In this document: positions 34,264-45,000 of the stretch, in pieces | Layout of the letters: the number at the start of each line of letters is the position of its first letter | Numbering within the stretch: position 1 is the stretch's first letter | From: Chrysomallon squamiferum | Taxonomy: Eukaryota; Mollusca; Gastropoda; Neomphalida; Peltospiridae | Length of the DNA: 45,000 nucleotides | Assembly: GCA_012295275.1 (NCBI GenBank) | Contig: CM022674.1 | Location: 13,047,364 to 13,092,363, forward strand | Direction: 5' to 3' | Notes under the pieces: generated by a model | Told to the model about the DNA's origin: nothing | The model's input: the letters and a program-made list of their open reading frames with translations, nothing else | The model's database searches: none | Position numbers and translations under genes: made by a program

Positions 34264-34665
34264 CAAATACTGATATCTACTGATACTGACAAACAGATAC
34301 TTGTAAACACGTATAGCTACTAATACAAAGTTACTCATACATAGGCACACCCACATACCTACATATTCGTGTACCTTGCTACCATTCTACTTGTTATCAG
34401 ACACGTAAAACCGCTGTCAAATGCTATTAAGAAACTATAACGAATTAAACAGGGCTAAAAAAGAACATAACAATAAAAATAAAAATAATAAATGAAATCA
34501 CTGTCTTTATCAGTTATCATATTTTCTATTTAGACCACCCAACCTGGTTAATTAATACAAGAAAATATTCTTGAAAACAGAGATAAACATCACAACTGAA
34601 TAACTGTTCTGGAATACGTTGAATTCTAGCACATCTTGGCATTTAGATATCACTGGTGTGAGAAA
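34263..34665. other. AT-rich spacer
   Basis: Nothing functional is recognised. Confidence 0.6.
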
Positions 34666-34671
34666 GATTGA

Positions 34672-36115
<1,444 letters not shown>

Positions 36116-36152
<37 letters not shown>

Positions 36153-36165
36153 AATAATTAATTAG

Positions 36166-36203
<38 letters not shown>

Positions 36204-36226
36204 ATAAATATAAATATATATATAGA
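36116..36226. repeat. (AT)n then (CA)n compound
   Basis: AT units at about 36116-36148 and CA units at about 36169-36198, then TATA units. Confidence 0.94.
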
Positions 36227-36239
36227 AGAAAAAAACAGT

Positions 36240-36640
36240 CATCATGACGGAAAATAGGTCACTCATTTATCTTCGCATTTTAAACGTCTTATATAAAACG
36301 AACGCGACACTGATTAATCGAAGCAGGTAACATCACCTGTACAGGTATGCGACGCTGAAAAAAAAAAAAAAAAAAAAAAAAGAGCACAGCGTAGAAATTT
36401 CACCTTGAGGCGAAAACGATATTTCTCAAAGTCGACGGAGCGGAACGTCTGCCTGTGGATTGGAACAAAAGATAAAATTTCACTATCATTCCCGCCTTTG
36501 TGAGCCGTGGCCTGGAGAGAGGGTGTTATCCAGTTAATAATGTCGTCTGCTCGGCCGATAATAGAACGTGACACGCTTTGCCGCTCTTCGCGGGCTTTAT
36601 AAGGTCTCACCTAACAGTTTTAATTCTTGTGTTTTACGAC
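36240..36640. other. Unique patch with A-run
   Basis: A-run at about 36358-36381 followed by GC-richer unique sequence. The 98-codon minus-strand frame includes the run as poly-Phe and is not recognised. Confidence 0.45.
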
Positions 36641-36779
36641 AAAGAAAATATTTTCGCGTTGTCTGGATTAGATGTGTGCCTGGTAGGCCTCTTTAAAGCA
36701 GGAACAATAGTCGTAGATTGGTTGTTTTTCAGTGAATAGATGGATGTAAGAGAGTGCAATAAAAGGATGGATGGATTGA

Positions 36780-37043
36780 AGGACAAGTGAATGAATGAAT
36801 GGAAAATAAATTAAAAAAATAAAATTAAATTAAATTAAAAAATAGAGAAATAAGAAGAACAGCATCAAGTATAATAATAAAATAAATAACATCAAGACAA
36901 AAAACAAATAAATAAACAAAAAAAACACAAAACAATAATGATGATGATGACTGTGATAATAATAATCAGAAGAAGAAGAAGAAGAAGAAGAAAAAAATGT
37001 ATTATATACATGATGAATAACCCAATAAACTAATATCCTAAAG

Positions 37044-37078
<35 letters not shown>

Positions 37079-37115
37079 CAGTATGATTATAAAAAAAAAA
37101 AAGAGATATAAAAGT
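36780..37115. repeat. A-rich low-complexity stretch
   Basis: AAAT units, an AAG run at about 36968-36992 and an A-run of more than 30 bases at about 37042-37077. Confidence 0.9.
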
Positions 37116-37515
37116 CACGATTAATTTGCAATGAATTTTGACAGTGACAACAGTGCAGATTTAACTGTGGCTTGAGACCTCGTACTTTCACAATCCGCCA
37201 TTACAAAGTGGCAGACTGAGAAGTGAGATTTAAAGCCACTGAAAGAAAACTGAAAGCTGACACACATATACTTTGATATTTTCTGAAAATACAGTTGCAC
37301 GTAAAGAGAATTAGTTTTAGGTTAAATCTACATTATTTGAAATCTTGTAGTTTACTTCTGTTGCCGTGAACACAAACTCGTTTCAGATTTATATCTGGTT
37401 TGTTTCTTTCCTTTAAGTTTTCTTCTTTTTTGTTTTCTATCTTTCTTTTCTTCTTTTGTTTCAATTATTGTTATTGTATTGGTTGTTACTTTACTGTCGT
37501 TGTTAGTCACTGATG
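37116..37515. other. Unique spacer
   Basis: Unique sequence with AATCCGCCATTACAAAG near 37191 (YY1-like on the minus strand). No gene. Confidence 0.5.
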
Positions 37516-37519
37516 TTGT

Positions 37520-37765
37520 TCTTCATATTTTTATTATTATTTTTATTATTATTATTGTAACAGAAGTAATTGTTGATGTTCTATTTTCTTTCGGCAGTAG
37601 TAGTCATAGCAATGGTAGTAATAGTAGCAGTAGTTGGGTTGTTGGTGTTGTAGAAGTAGTAGTAGTAATAGCAGTAGTAGCTGTAGTAGTGATAATAGTT
37701 GTCGTAGTAGCAGTAGTTACTTTCGCTGTTGCTGATGCTGTTTTTGTTGTTAATTTGTATACATT
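37520..37765. repeat. ATT, GTT and AGT trinucleotide region
   Basis: ATT units followed by GTA/GTT triplets with AGC variants. Val-rich and Thr-rich frames on the two strands are artefacts. Confidence 0.85.
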
Positions 37766-37805
37766 ATAGAATTCGTTAACATCCTGGTTGATTCTGTGTG
37801 TTCGA

Positions 37806-37958
37806 CATATCACAGCAAGTTAATCTCGTCACTTCGCTGGAGTTCACTGACACTGTCATCGCCCGAAGCCTCACAGGTGCTAGGATCAAACCTGCGCGAT
37901 GCACTCAAATCCGTTTCCGATAAAACTCCATGACTAACTTACCAGAGGCTGTGATATG
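37806..37958 (-). mobile_element. 153-bp element with terminal inverted repeats and B-box
   Basis: CATATCACAGC at 37806-37816 and GCTGTGATATG at 37948-37958 are perfect 11-bp inverted repeats. A second, imperfect pair lies inside them: AAGTTAATC on the left, and AAGTTAGTC reading inward from the right. Internally the minus strand holds CAGGTTTGATCCTAGCACC, a good tRNA-type B box. It is either a small MITE-like element or a SINE head that happens to be flanked by inverted repeats. Confidence 0.5.
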
Positions 37959-37974
37959 TTTTCCTATTTAAGAA

Positions 37975-38014
37975 TGTATGTATGTGTGTATGTCTGTATG
38001 TATGTATGTGTGTG

Positions 38015-38065
<51 letters not shown>

Positions 38066-38067
38066 AC
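37975..38067. repeat. (GTAT)n then (GT)n microsatellite
   Basis: GTAT units followed by GT units with TTT interruptions. Confidence 0.95.
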
Positions 38068-38228
38068 TAATTTTAAATGCAGTATTGTTTTAGTGTTAAT
38101 CTTGACATAATGATATGTTGATTTATTAATTTATTCAGATCTGGCAGTTTTAAATTTACATGTCCATTTTATTAATAACCTAATCACGAATAAACACATA
38201 TTATGAAAAAGGGCGATGATGTTGATGA

Positions 38229-38285
<57 letters not shown>

Positions 38286-38428
38286 TGATGATGATGATGA
38301 TGGTAGTAGTAGTAGTAGTAAAATGATGCCGATGATAATGATGATAAAGAAGGAGTAGGAGGAGGACAGCAACATTAATTTTTAAAAATCATCATTATCA
38401 TCAAAATTATAATCATCTATAATGATCA
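38068..38428. repeat. Spacer with (AAT)n(GAT)n(AGT)n run
   Basis: AT-rich spacer to about 38228, then AAT units to 38283, GAT units to 38302, AGT units to 38320 and GAT/GGA units after that. The block is a graded series of trinucleotides. Confidence 0.88.
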
Positions 38429-38429
38429 T

Positions 38430-38894
38430 GTGCGGACACATGATGTTGCCTCTTTGGAAATTTCGGATCCACTCTTCATTATTTTAACGATCCGCTATGA
38501 TGAACCAATCTCATGGATAATTTCGTTTCGTTCATCAAAACATCCAACGATCCACATCCGTACGCAAGTGTATTCCACAAATAACGTACGTTTCCAGCGC
38601 AACATTACGAAAAATCAACAAGCAAACAGACTGGCACTAGATCTCCATTTCGTGTTGCGTAAAATGACAGGAATGTCAGTGCCCATCAAATTAGTGACGT
38701 CATCGACATGCGCGTCAGTGCACGTTTGCCGAGCTGATATTTACATAACCAGCATTGCTCGTACGAGCAGCAGTATCGGAGAGTTTCTTCTTATTCAAAC
38801 AGCTGTAATCACGACGTCGAAACAACCGCAGGACGACTTTCAATTAGCAGACGCGATTTTTTTCAAAATGGCGGATTTCGTTTCTCCGTGCTGA
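38430..38894 (+). other. 154-codon open frame in CpG-rich unique DNA, unassigned
   Basis: This is the longest frame in the window that is not built from simple repeat. It starts with MRTHDVASLEISDPLF and ends with KMADFVSPC. Composition is ordinary, but I see no domain, signal peptide or membrane segment. The DNA it covers also holds a perfect CRE (TGACGTCA at 38695-38702) and a YY1-like AAAATGGCGGA at its end, with a CCAAT box just beyond. CpG-rich DNA has fewer TAA-type stops, so long frames arise by chance. I think regulatory DNA is more likely than a gene, but a single-exon or terminal-exon gene cannot be excluded. Confidence 0.25.
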
Positions 38895-39090
38895 TTGGAA
38901 TCGGATGAGATAACGCCACTCGTTTGTGTTCGTTACGTCATCGGCGCGCGAGATCGCCGCGCGAGATTTGCCGCGTGGGCGAAACTTGTAATGTAATCCT
39001 TTGTTTACTGTGACTTAATTACGGAGAAAGGTTGAGATCGTTGTAAAAACAAGTGCATACGTTTAACGTACCCAGATGGCGCTCTGTGAC
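38690..39090. promoter_or_regulatory. CpG-rich promoter-like module
   Basis: In 400 bp there are a full CRE TGACGTCA at 38695-38702, a YY1-like AAAATGGCGGA near 38867, an inverted CCAAT box in GCTGATTGGAA near 38891, TTACGTCATCGG (second CRE-like) near 38933, many CpGs at 38940-38985 (GCGCGCGAGATCGCCGCGCG) and a CTCF-like motif at 39071-39086. CCAAT, CRE and YY1 sites together mark many TATA-less animal promoters. No exon is recognised on either side, so the target is unknown. Confidence 0.5.
39071..39086 (+). promoter_or_regulatory. CTCF-like motif, plus orientation
   Basis: CCCAGATGGCGCTCTG matches the CTCF core with AGATGGCGCT intact. It is slightly weaker than the plus-oriented site at 9741. 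Confidence 0.45.
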
Positions 39091-39369
39091 AGGAACAGGC
39101 GATTGGTGCAAGAATGTTTTCTCCATTCCAACCGATGGTTATGGCTCTGGGATCAAGTCTCTGAAAAAATAAAAAGCAACTAAACTGACTTTTATTGCTA
39201 AGCTTTTAACATATAACTTTATACAGAGCATATAATAAACAAATAGACGGAAAAAAAGAGAGATAGATGCACAACAGAAAGTTAAATTTTGATACATACA
39301 TACATACATACAAGTTTATTTTAATCCTTAACTTACAGTTTATAAACACTACTCTACCCGACCATGCAC

Positions 39370-39834
<465 letters not shown>

Positions 39835-39890
39835 TTCACAGACACATCCACCCACACATACATTCGAACCATACAAAATTTCAAATTTCA

Positions 39891-39916
39891 ATTTTTTTTT
39901 TTTTTTTTTTTTTTTA
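39891..39916. repeat. Poly-T tract
   Basis: About 24 T residues shortly after the CT array. Confidence 0.95.
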
Positions 39917-40228
39917 AAGAACCGAAATACTAGCCTCACTTAAGAGAGAGTTATTAAAAAGAAAATGTCTCGGACTCAAATGACCTGATTTTCTGGTCAT
40001 ATTAAACCTGCCATGGGGCTGTGACATTCCAGGCGTACTTGAAATAAATTCGTAAAAGATATATTAGAGATGGATGTAGGAAGGAATGCTGAAAAAAAGA
40101 AAAGAAAAAAAAAAGATAAAATATTTTTGAAAAAAATCAAAATGACAGGTTTTATGATCTGTGCAGGATTAATTGTCTTTCTTTTCTTAGGTTGTTGCTC
40201 TAATTAAGAGAATGTTTACATTTTTTCT
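39917..40228. other. AT-rich spacer
   Basis: No gene, RNA or element is recognised. Confidence 0.6.
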
Positions 40229-40239
40229 TCTCTCGAGTG

Positions 40240-40260
40240 TGTATATGTGTATATTCGTGC

Positions 40261-40295
<35 letters not shown>

Positions 40296-40425
40296 TATAC
40301 ATATACATACATATACATACACACATGTACACATACACACATACACACACTCATACACACATACACACACACATACACACACATATATATACAGAGAGAG
40401 AGAGACAGACACACAAACACATGAT
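40240..40425. repeat. (TA)n(CA)n(CATACA)n(GA)n compound
   Basis: A TA run, CA units with CATACA variants to about 40383, another TA run, then GAGA and ACAC. Overlapping frames on both strands are repeat translations. Confidence 0.93.
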
Positions 40426-40429
40426 AAAA

Positions 40430-40970
40430 CAGTATTTGAGGACATCTTGAGGCGTAACCGAGTAAATACAGAACACGATTCGCATGTTAATTTAGGAAAT
40501 CATTTTGTGTGACAGCACATTTATTTATAAATAAAGTCTACGTCACAGACAAACAACAGACGGAAAAGTCGTCTGCTTTTCGTCAAACGAGTGAAAACAG
40601 TTCCAAGAAGAACTCCACCCAGTAAATTAACCCTCAAACATCTGAATAAAAAAAAGATTCACAAATACATGGCTGGCCCATTTGTTGTCTCCTGTACTAA
40701 TAATTCATTTGCAACAAAAATATAATCTGCATAATTTGTTTGTATCAATTGTTGCCCAACACAAAGTAAACTATTTCATGTGGACTTAAAAACATCAGTG
40801 GTTTATACAGAAAAGGACCGCAAAGGGGCCACTAATTCATTGTAGGGTTATTATAATTATGTATTGTATATTTGTTTGGCAGATATTAACTGATATTCTT
40901 AAATTCTAGGTTTATTTATAAAACAACTTTAAAAAAAAAAAATTGTTTTTTTTTTTTTTTTCTTTCCCTC
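40430..40970. other. Unique spacer left of the satellite
   Basis: Unique sequence. The last 110 bp (from about 40865, with TGTATATTTGTTT and TATAAAACAAC) may be a further, badly eroded satellite unit. Confidence 0.45.
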
Positions 40971-40973
40971 TAT

Positions 40974-41790
40974 AGGTTTGACGCGGAAATACAGAGGTTT
41001 GGTTTCTTTGTATTAATTCAAAATCATATTGTATGATGAATTTGTAAGAGAGGTTCAGAAATAAATAATATTATTATTAAAGGTGTTGGACGAAAGTATA
41101 TTTGTTTTTCTTGTTCGACATCCTTTCACAAATAATTGTAAAACAATTATAATACAGTTTTATATATATATATATTTGGCTGTATTAAGCTGTTAGACGG
41201 AAATATATAGATTTAATTTACTCTTTCGAAATCGTATCATGAGATAATTTCGTAAATGTCTTTATAATACAGTTTAGAAATAAAATGTTATTCTTGACGT
41301 TTAAAGGTATTAGAAATCAAATACGTTTCATTTAATGGTTCTTTTTCGAAATCACATCAAAAATTTCTTTACATTACAATTCCATATTTTGTGTGTATAT
41401 AAAAAAAATTACATTTGTTTAGATTTGTTTTTCTGTTTCAAATTACTGTCTGACTTCTAAATTTGTTTAGAATGTAAGTTCAGGGGTTTTTTCCGGGGGT
41501 ATTTTTTTTATATTTACAGGTGTTATATGGATTTAAACCCTTTGGGCTTACTTTTTCTGATTCTAAATCATATTTTCTTTGCCTGAAATATGTTTCATTT
41601 ATTTTCATTTTTTTATATTCACTGGCATTAATCGGAAATACATAAATCTGATTTACTTGTTTCAAAAATCATTTTAAGTATAACTTGTAGATTCGTTTAC
41701 AAATTTCAAAAAAAAAAAAAAACCTTTGCACTTAGAGGCACTATACGGAAACACGTAATTTCGGTTTACGTGTTTTCCTGACTCTCGCTC
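40974..41790 (+). repeat. Diverged satellite, about 7-8 units of 107 bp
   Basis: The phrase AGGYRTTAGACGGAAATAYA, followed by RTTTGATTTACTTGTTTC, recurs in degenerate form with starts near 40974, 41081, 41188, 41304, about 41411, 41518, 41623 and 41735. Steps are 107, 107, 116, 107, 107, 105 and 112 bp. The second half also aligns: AAATCATAT or AAATCGTAT about 45 bases into most units, then TTTGTAA or TTCGTAA. Individual units differ at many positions, so ordinary dot plots at high stringency would miss it. It is noncoding. Confidence 0.8.
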
Positions 41791-42310
41791 CAATCATCTG
41801 CGGGTCTGCAGTTCGTCTGCTAACGCTTCAATAAAGAAATAATTATTCACCTGCTTCACTCTGGACGTCAGAAATAAATCCGCTCTCTCTACCCATCATT
41901 TACGTTCACTCAGCGTTATCGGGAACGTTTCAAACATCGGCCATGTTTTTCACTTCGCCCCTTTGCGTCGTGACACAAATTAATGGACACAGTGATACGA
42001 TGTAACGAAAGACACAGGCCATTTTCCGTTCCCGATGTGCTGGGGTGACAAGAGAGCTATTGATGTATGAGGGGCAGAGGGGAAAATGGGTGCCTCGGCG
42101 ATAAGCTAAAGAAGCATTGAAAGGTTCAAAGAAATTCGTAAACGAGATTACCCGAGCATGCGTGATGGGTGGCTTGTTTTAATGAGGTACTTCGCGAACG
42201 GCCAGTTTTCGGAATGAAGTCTGAAGTTTGAAGTTTAGATTGGTTCCACGTGGAGCCTGACTTCCTGCTGTCTGTGTGTCCGTAATAGTTGTCATTAAAC
42301 TGTCGTTAGG
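41791..42310. other. Unique CpG-bearing spacer
   Basis: Unique sequence with TTCCACGTGGAG at 42245 and several CpGs at 41850-42200. No gene is recognised. Confidence 0.5.
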
Positions 42311-42312
42311 GT

Positions 42313-42485
42313 TATTTATTTTTATTTGTTTATTATCTTTTTATTTATTTATTTATTTATTTATTTTATTTGTTTATTTTATTTATTTATTTTATTTATT
42401 TGTTTGTTTATTTATTTATTTATTTGTTTTATTTGTTTATTATCTATTTATTTATTTATATATCTATATATTTATTTATTATTTT
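42313..42485. repeat. (TTTA)n/(TTTG)n array
   Basis: TTTA units with TTTG and TTTTA variants and a short TATATC run. Confidence 0.94.
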
Positions 42486-42654
42486 AAATTTGTTTTCTTT
42501 TTTATGTTTGTTTGTTTGGTCATTTATATTACATCATTATCTTTTTCCTTTCAGATTTCTCCATTTATTATATTTTGTTAATTTTAAGAAATATAACAAA
42601 ACATGTTTTAAGTAAGTCTTTTTATGGATAAGCACGTCGGACTGTATATATGTT

Positions 42655-42910
42655 TATCTGCATATTGCACGTGTATGTATTTTTGTGTGTACATACGTAC
42701 CTATAATGTATGAATGTATGTATGTATGGCTTGATATATATACGTATGTGTGTGTATGAATGTGTGTGTGTATATACGTATGTATCGTATGTATCGTACG
42801 TATTATATACGTATGTGTGTATGTATAAATCAATAAATGTGCATGTGTCAACATCTGCGTATATCTGTCCATATCTGCATGTGTTTGTGTGTACACTCAC
42901 ACACATTATT
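42655..42910. repeat. GTAT/CGTA degenerate repeat
   Basis: GTATGTAT, ACGTATGT and GTGTGT units. It includes the phrase GTATCGTATGTATCGTACGT near 42781. Frames on both strands are artefacts. Confidence 0.85.
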
Positions 42911-43500
42911 TAAAATATAATTTATATATCACATGCGTATCCACTTACAAAATTTCAGTTGTCACGTAAATCACCAGTCGGCAAGATCCGTTTCCTGTCT
43001 GTACCATTTATTGAGACATTTCGTTTAGAAACTACTATCAACCTTTCCATTATTTACGACGGCAGCCTATCAATAACTGGTTACTTATGTTTCGACTTAT
43101 TGCGTGGTTTAGCCTTTCTCCCGCGCGGAGGACAAAAGAGGCAAAAGGAACGACATCGATAAATGGATTAAGCCACAAAAGCGGACTCGTATCTCGGCTG
43201 TTCGAGATGTGATCAGGCTGGACCCTACAGGTACAGATAGGGTGATAAATCGGGGGGACTCGCCGTCCACGTTGGAGAGATAAAACGGCGATAAGGCGAG
43301 ACGATAATGAGAAGGGATTTAGTTAATGACCAGTGGTCATTCTGTCCGCTGTCCGCGAGCGGGGTGTGATTTGGTTGTCGACTGCGAGGTCAGGGCTTAC
43401 AGTTGGTGATAAAGATGTGTCCGCTGTTTTTTTTTTTGTTTTTTTTTTAATAACGTTTCCCACCTCTTTCAGGTTGTGGCTGGGAAAATAGAGATATTAG
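42911..43500. other. Unique spacer, GC-richer at 43.05-43.4 kb
   Basis: Unique sequence with a G-run near 43252-43257 and a T-run near 43427-43449. A 67-codon plus-strand frame at 42959-43162 has no recognised domain. Confidence 0.5.
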
Positions 43501-43502
43501 CT

Positions 43503-43562
43503 TTATTTGTTTGTTTGTTTGTTTGTTTATTTGTTTGTTTGTTTGTTTGTGTGTTTGTTGTT
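43503..43562. repeat. (TTTG)n microsatellite
   Basis: About 13 TTTG units with one TTTA. Confidence 0.94.
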
Positions 43563-43662
43563 TCATTATTATAGTACTACAACGATTGATGAATATAGGT
43601 TTGTATGTACAAATTATATTCACATGCAAACAAATGTAATTTCGCACGCATGCGTACATTTA

Positions 43663-43705
43663 TGTATTATTTATTTATTTATTTATTCATTCGTTCGTTC
43701 GTCTT
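43663..43705. repeat. (TTTA)n then (TTCG)n run
   Basis: TTTA units followed by TTCATTCGTTCGTTCG. Confidence 0.9.
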
Positions 43706-43724
43706 TGTTATCTTCAGCATTAGC

Positions 43725-43962
<238 letters not shown>

Positions 43963-44316
43963 TGTGGAATTTTTTTCTGCTGCCGTCGCTGTTGTTTGTG
44001 TTGGTCTTTCATATCAACGTATTCTCTTTTTCTAGCTCTACGGAAATGTTTCAGACTTTTGTCATTCTTTCTTTTTCTTTTTTCTTCAAAATGGCATTAC
44101 CCGTCTTTTGACAAAGCTGCATTCCATCAGCCATTTAAAACTTGCTGATATTCTTGAATGTTCAAGCATGTATGTACTGTACGTAAATACTGAATCAAAG
44201 CCTTTGTTTTCAGCTCAAGGCAATAATCGTATCAATCGACCAGATTACAACGATTCTAGTTCATCTACGATTTGTATTTACACAGAAAATGGTTACTATA
44301 TTCTTTAACAACTACG
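43963..44316. other. Unique spacer
   Basis: Unique sequence with no recognised gene. The 66-codon plus-strand frame at 44108 runs into the SINE head. Confidence 0.5.
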
Positions 44317-44400
44317 ACACCGGTAACGGTATTAGATCCCCGTACCTCAAGCTTTAAGAATGACGGCTTAATCACAGCGCCACAGAGACGAAGTGGCGTT
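44317..44400 (-). mobile_element. tRNA-derived SINE head, family A
   Basis: On the minus strand GTGGCGCTGTGATTAAGCCG (A-box area) is followed by TCATTCTTAAAGCTTGAGG, TACGGGGATCTAATACC (B-box area) and TTACCGGTGTCG. The order, spacing and the GGGATC and TACCGGT phrases are shared with 24385-24455. AGCGCCAC and GTGGCGTT flank the 5' end as a small inverted repeat. Confidence 0.55.
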
Positions 44401-44780
44401 GACAGTGCGCGACAACTGGTTGTTAACGGAAACTAATCCTTCTTGGTTAACAGTCTAAAAAAAAAAAAAAAAAAACCAAAACGCCCACACCCTTCGCCCT
44501 TAATGACCACGTGATTTAAACTGTTACTCTCGTCTTTTCACACGAGTTATAAAACTAATGGCAGCATTGTCACCGTTGTACAACAACGACAAGAGCTTGC
44601 CTGCCGAGCGATAAACTTTTAACAAGGAGCTCGAGTAATTATCGTTGTAAATAATGGCGTCCGTGAACTCGGGGAGAGAGAGCGCGTCGCCAGAACGGGT
44701 AAACTGACACACCCTGCCTGCCCCCGCGGGAGCCTTCGTGAGGGGAGGCAGTTAGGGTGTGAGGTTCGTGCGGGTGATGT
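44401..44780. other. CpG-bearing unique patch
   Basis: A-run at about 44458-44475, ACCACGTGATTTAAA at 44507, AATAATGGCGTCC near 44651, and G- and C-rich sequence with CCCCGCGGGAG near 44722. The 62-codon minus-strand frame is not recognised. Weak promoter-like character. Confidence 0.4.
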
Positions 44781-45000
44781 TTAGTGGCTTTAACGTCCAT
44801 GTTGACTTCAGAATGATTAGAGCTAAATTATCGTGACCTCTTTTATGAAAATAACAAAATTCTCACCACCACCCCATATACACACACACAAAGGTAATAA
44901 AATCTAAAGAAATTTAGCTTTTAAAAAGGAAAGGAAAAGAGAAGAGAAAAAGTGCTGTAATATTTCTCGCAGAAAAAAATAAAAAAATAAAATGGAAAAA
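44781..45000. other. AT- and purine-rich window end
   Basis: CA units near 44881-44891 and AAAG/GAAA-rich sequence to the end. No gene. Confidence 0.6.

Overview
The window looks like a piece of an animal nuclear genome, and no protein-coding gene in it can be supported with confidence. The background is AT-rich and unusually dense in simple repeats: GA/CT, GT/CA, AAT/ATT, ACT/AGT, TTTA, CATA and GACA tracts, plus A or T homopolymers. Between these lie short unique patches that are richer in CpG. Most long open frames are translations of microsatellites (Ser-Leu, Arg-Glu, Cys-Val, Thr-His, poly-Asn or poly-Ile) and are not genes. Two decayed copies of a tRNA-headed SINE, whose body matches my memory of a SINE widespread in mollusc genomes, point to a mollusc. 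The heavy microsatellite load would also fit a cephalopod or gastropod. That assignment rests on recognition by eye, not on a search.

The firmest gene is a tRNA-Tyr(GUA) on the minus strand at 3561-3649. It has a 16-nt intron after position 37 and a Pol III T-run terminator. Layout: 0-5.6 kb holds compound GT/GA, GA/CA and CTAT/CTGT tracts, the tRNA and one SINE-like fragment. 5.7-8.3 kb has CpG-richer unique sequence, including a promoter-like patch at 6.12-6.53 kb. 8.4-10.5 kb has a GA tract, a divergent pair of CTCF-type motifs (9616-9631 and 9741-9758) and a large AAT array. 10.7-12.2 kb holds a CpG patch and a degenerate minisatellite. 13-15.9 kb is CT-rich and contains two small minus-strand frames, one encoding a membrane-spanning segment; a 385-bp CT tract ends it. 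16-24 kb is AT-rich spacer with CATA, CT, TTTA and CA tracts and three unique CpG-bearing patches. 24.4-25.8 kb has a SINE head and a roughly 24-copy compound ACT minisatellite. 26.5-31.9 kb holds several SINE copies and a nested palindrome. 32-40.4 kb has GACA, GA, CATA and CT arrays, an inverted-repeat element at 37.8 kb and a CpG promoter-like module at 38.7-39.1 kb. 40.97-41.79 kb is a strongly diverged satellite with a period near 107 bp. 42-45 kb is spacer with TTTA, GTAT and ATT arrays, another SINE head and a small CpG patch.

Functionally the window reads as intergenic or long-intron DNA. The candidates for activity are the tRNA gene, the CTCF-like sites, and three or four CpG-rich modules carrying NRF1, CRE, CCAAT and YY1-like motifs. 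The most distinctive structures are the divergent CTCF-like pair, the 107-bp fossil satellite, the compound ACT minisatellite, the 18-bp E-box palindrome set inside a larger inverted repeat, and the high number of CACGTG sites. I did not find a clear new multi-gene system. Motif and SINE calls are by eye and need a search to confirm.
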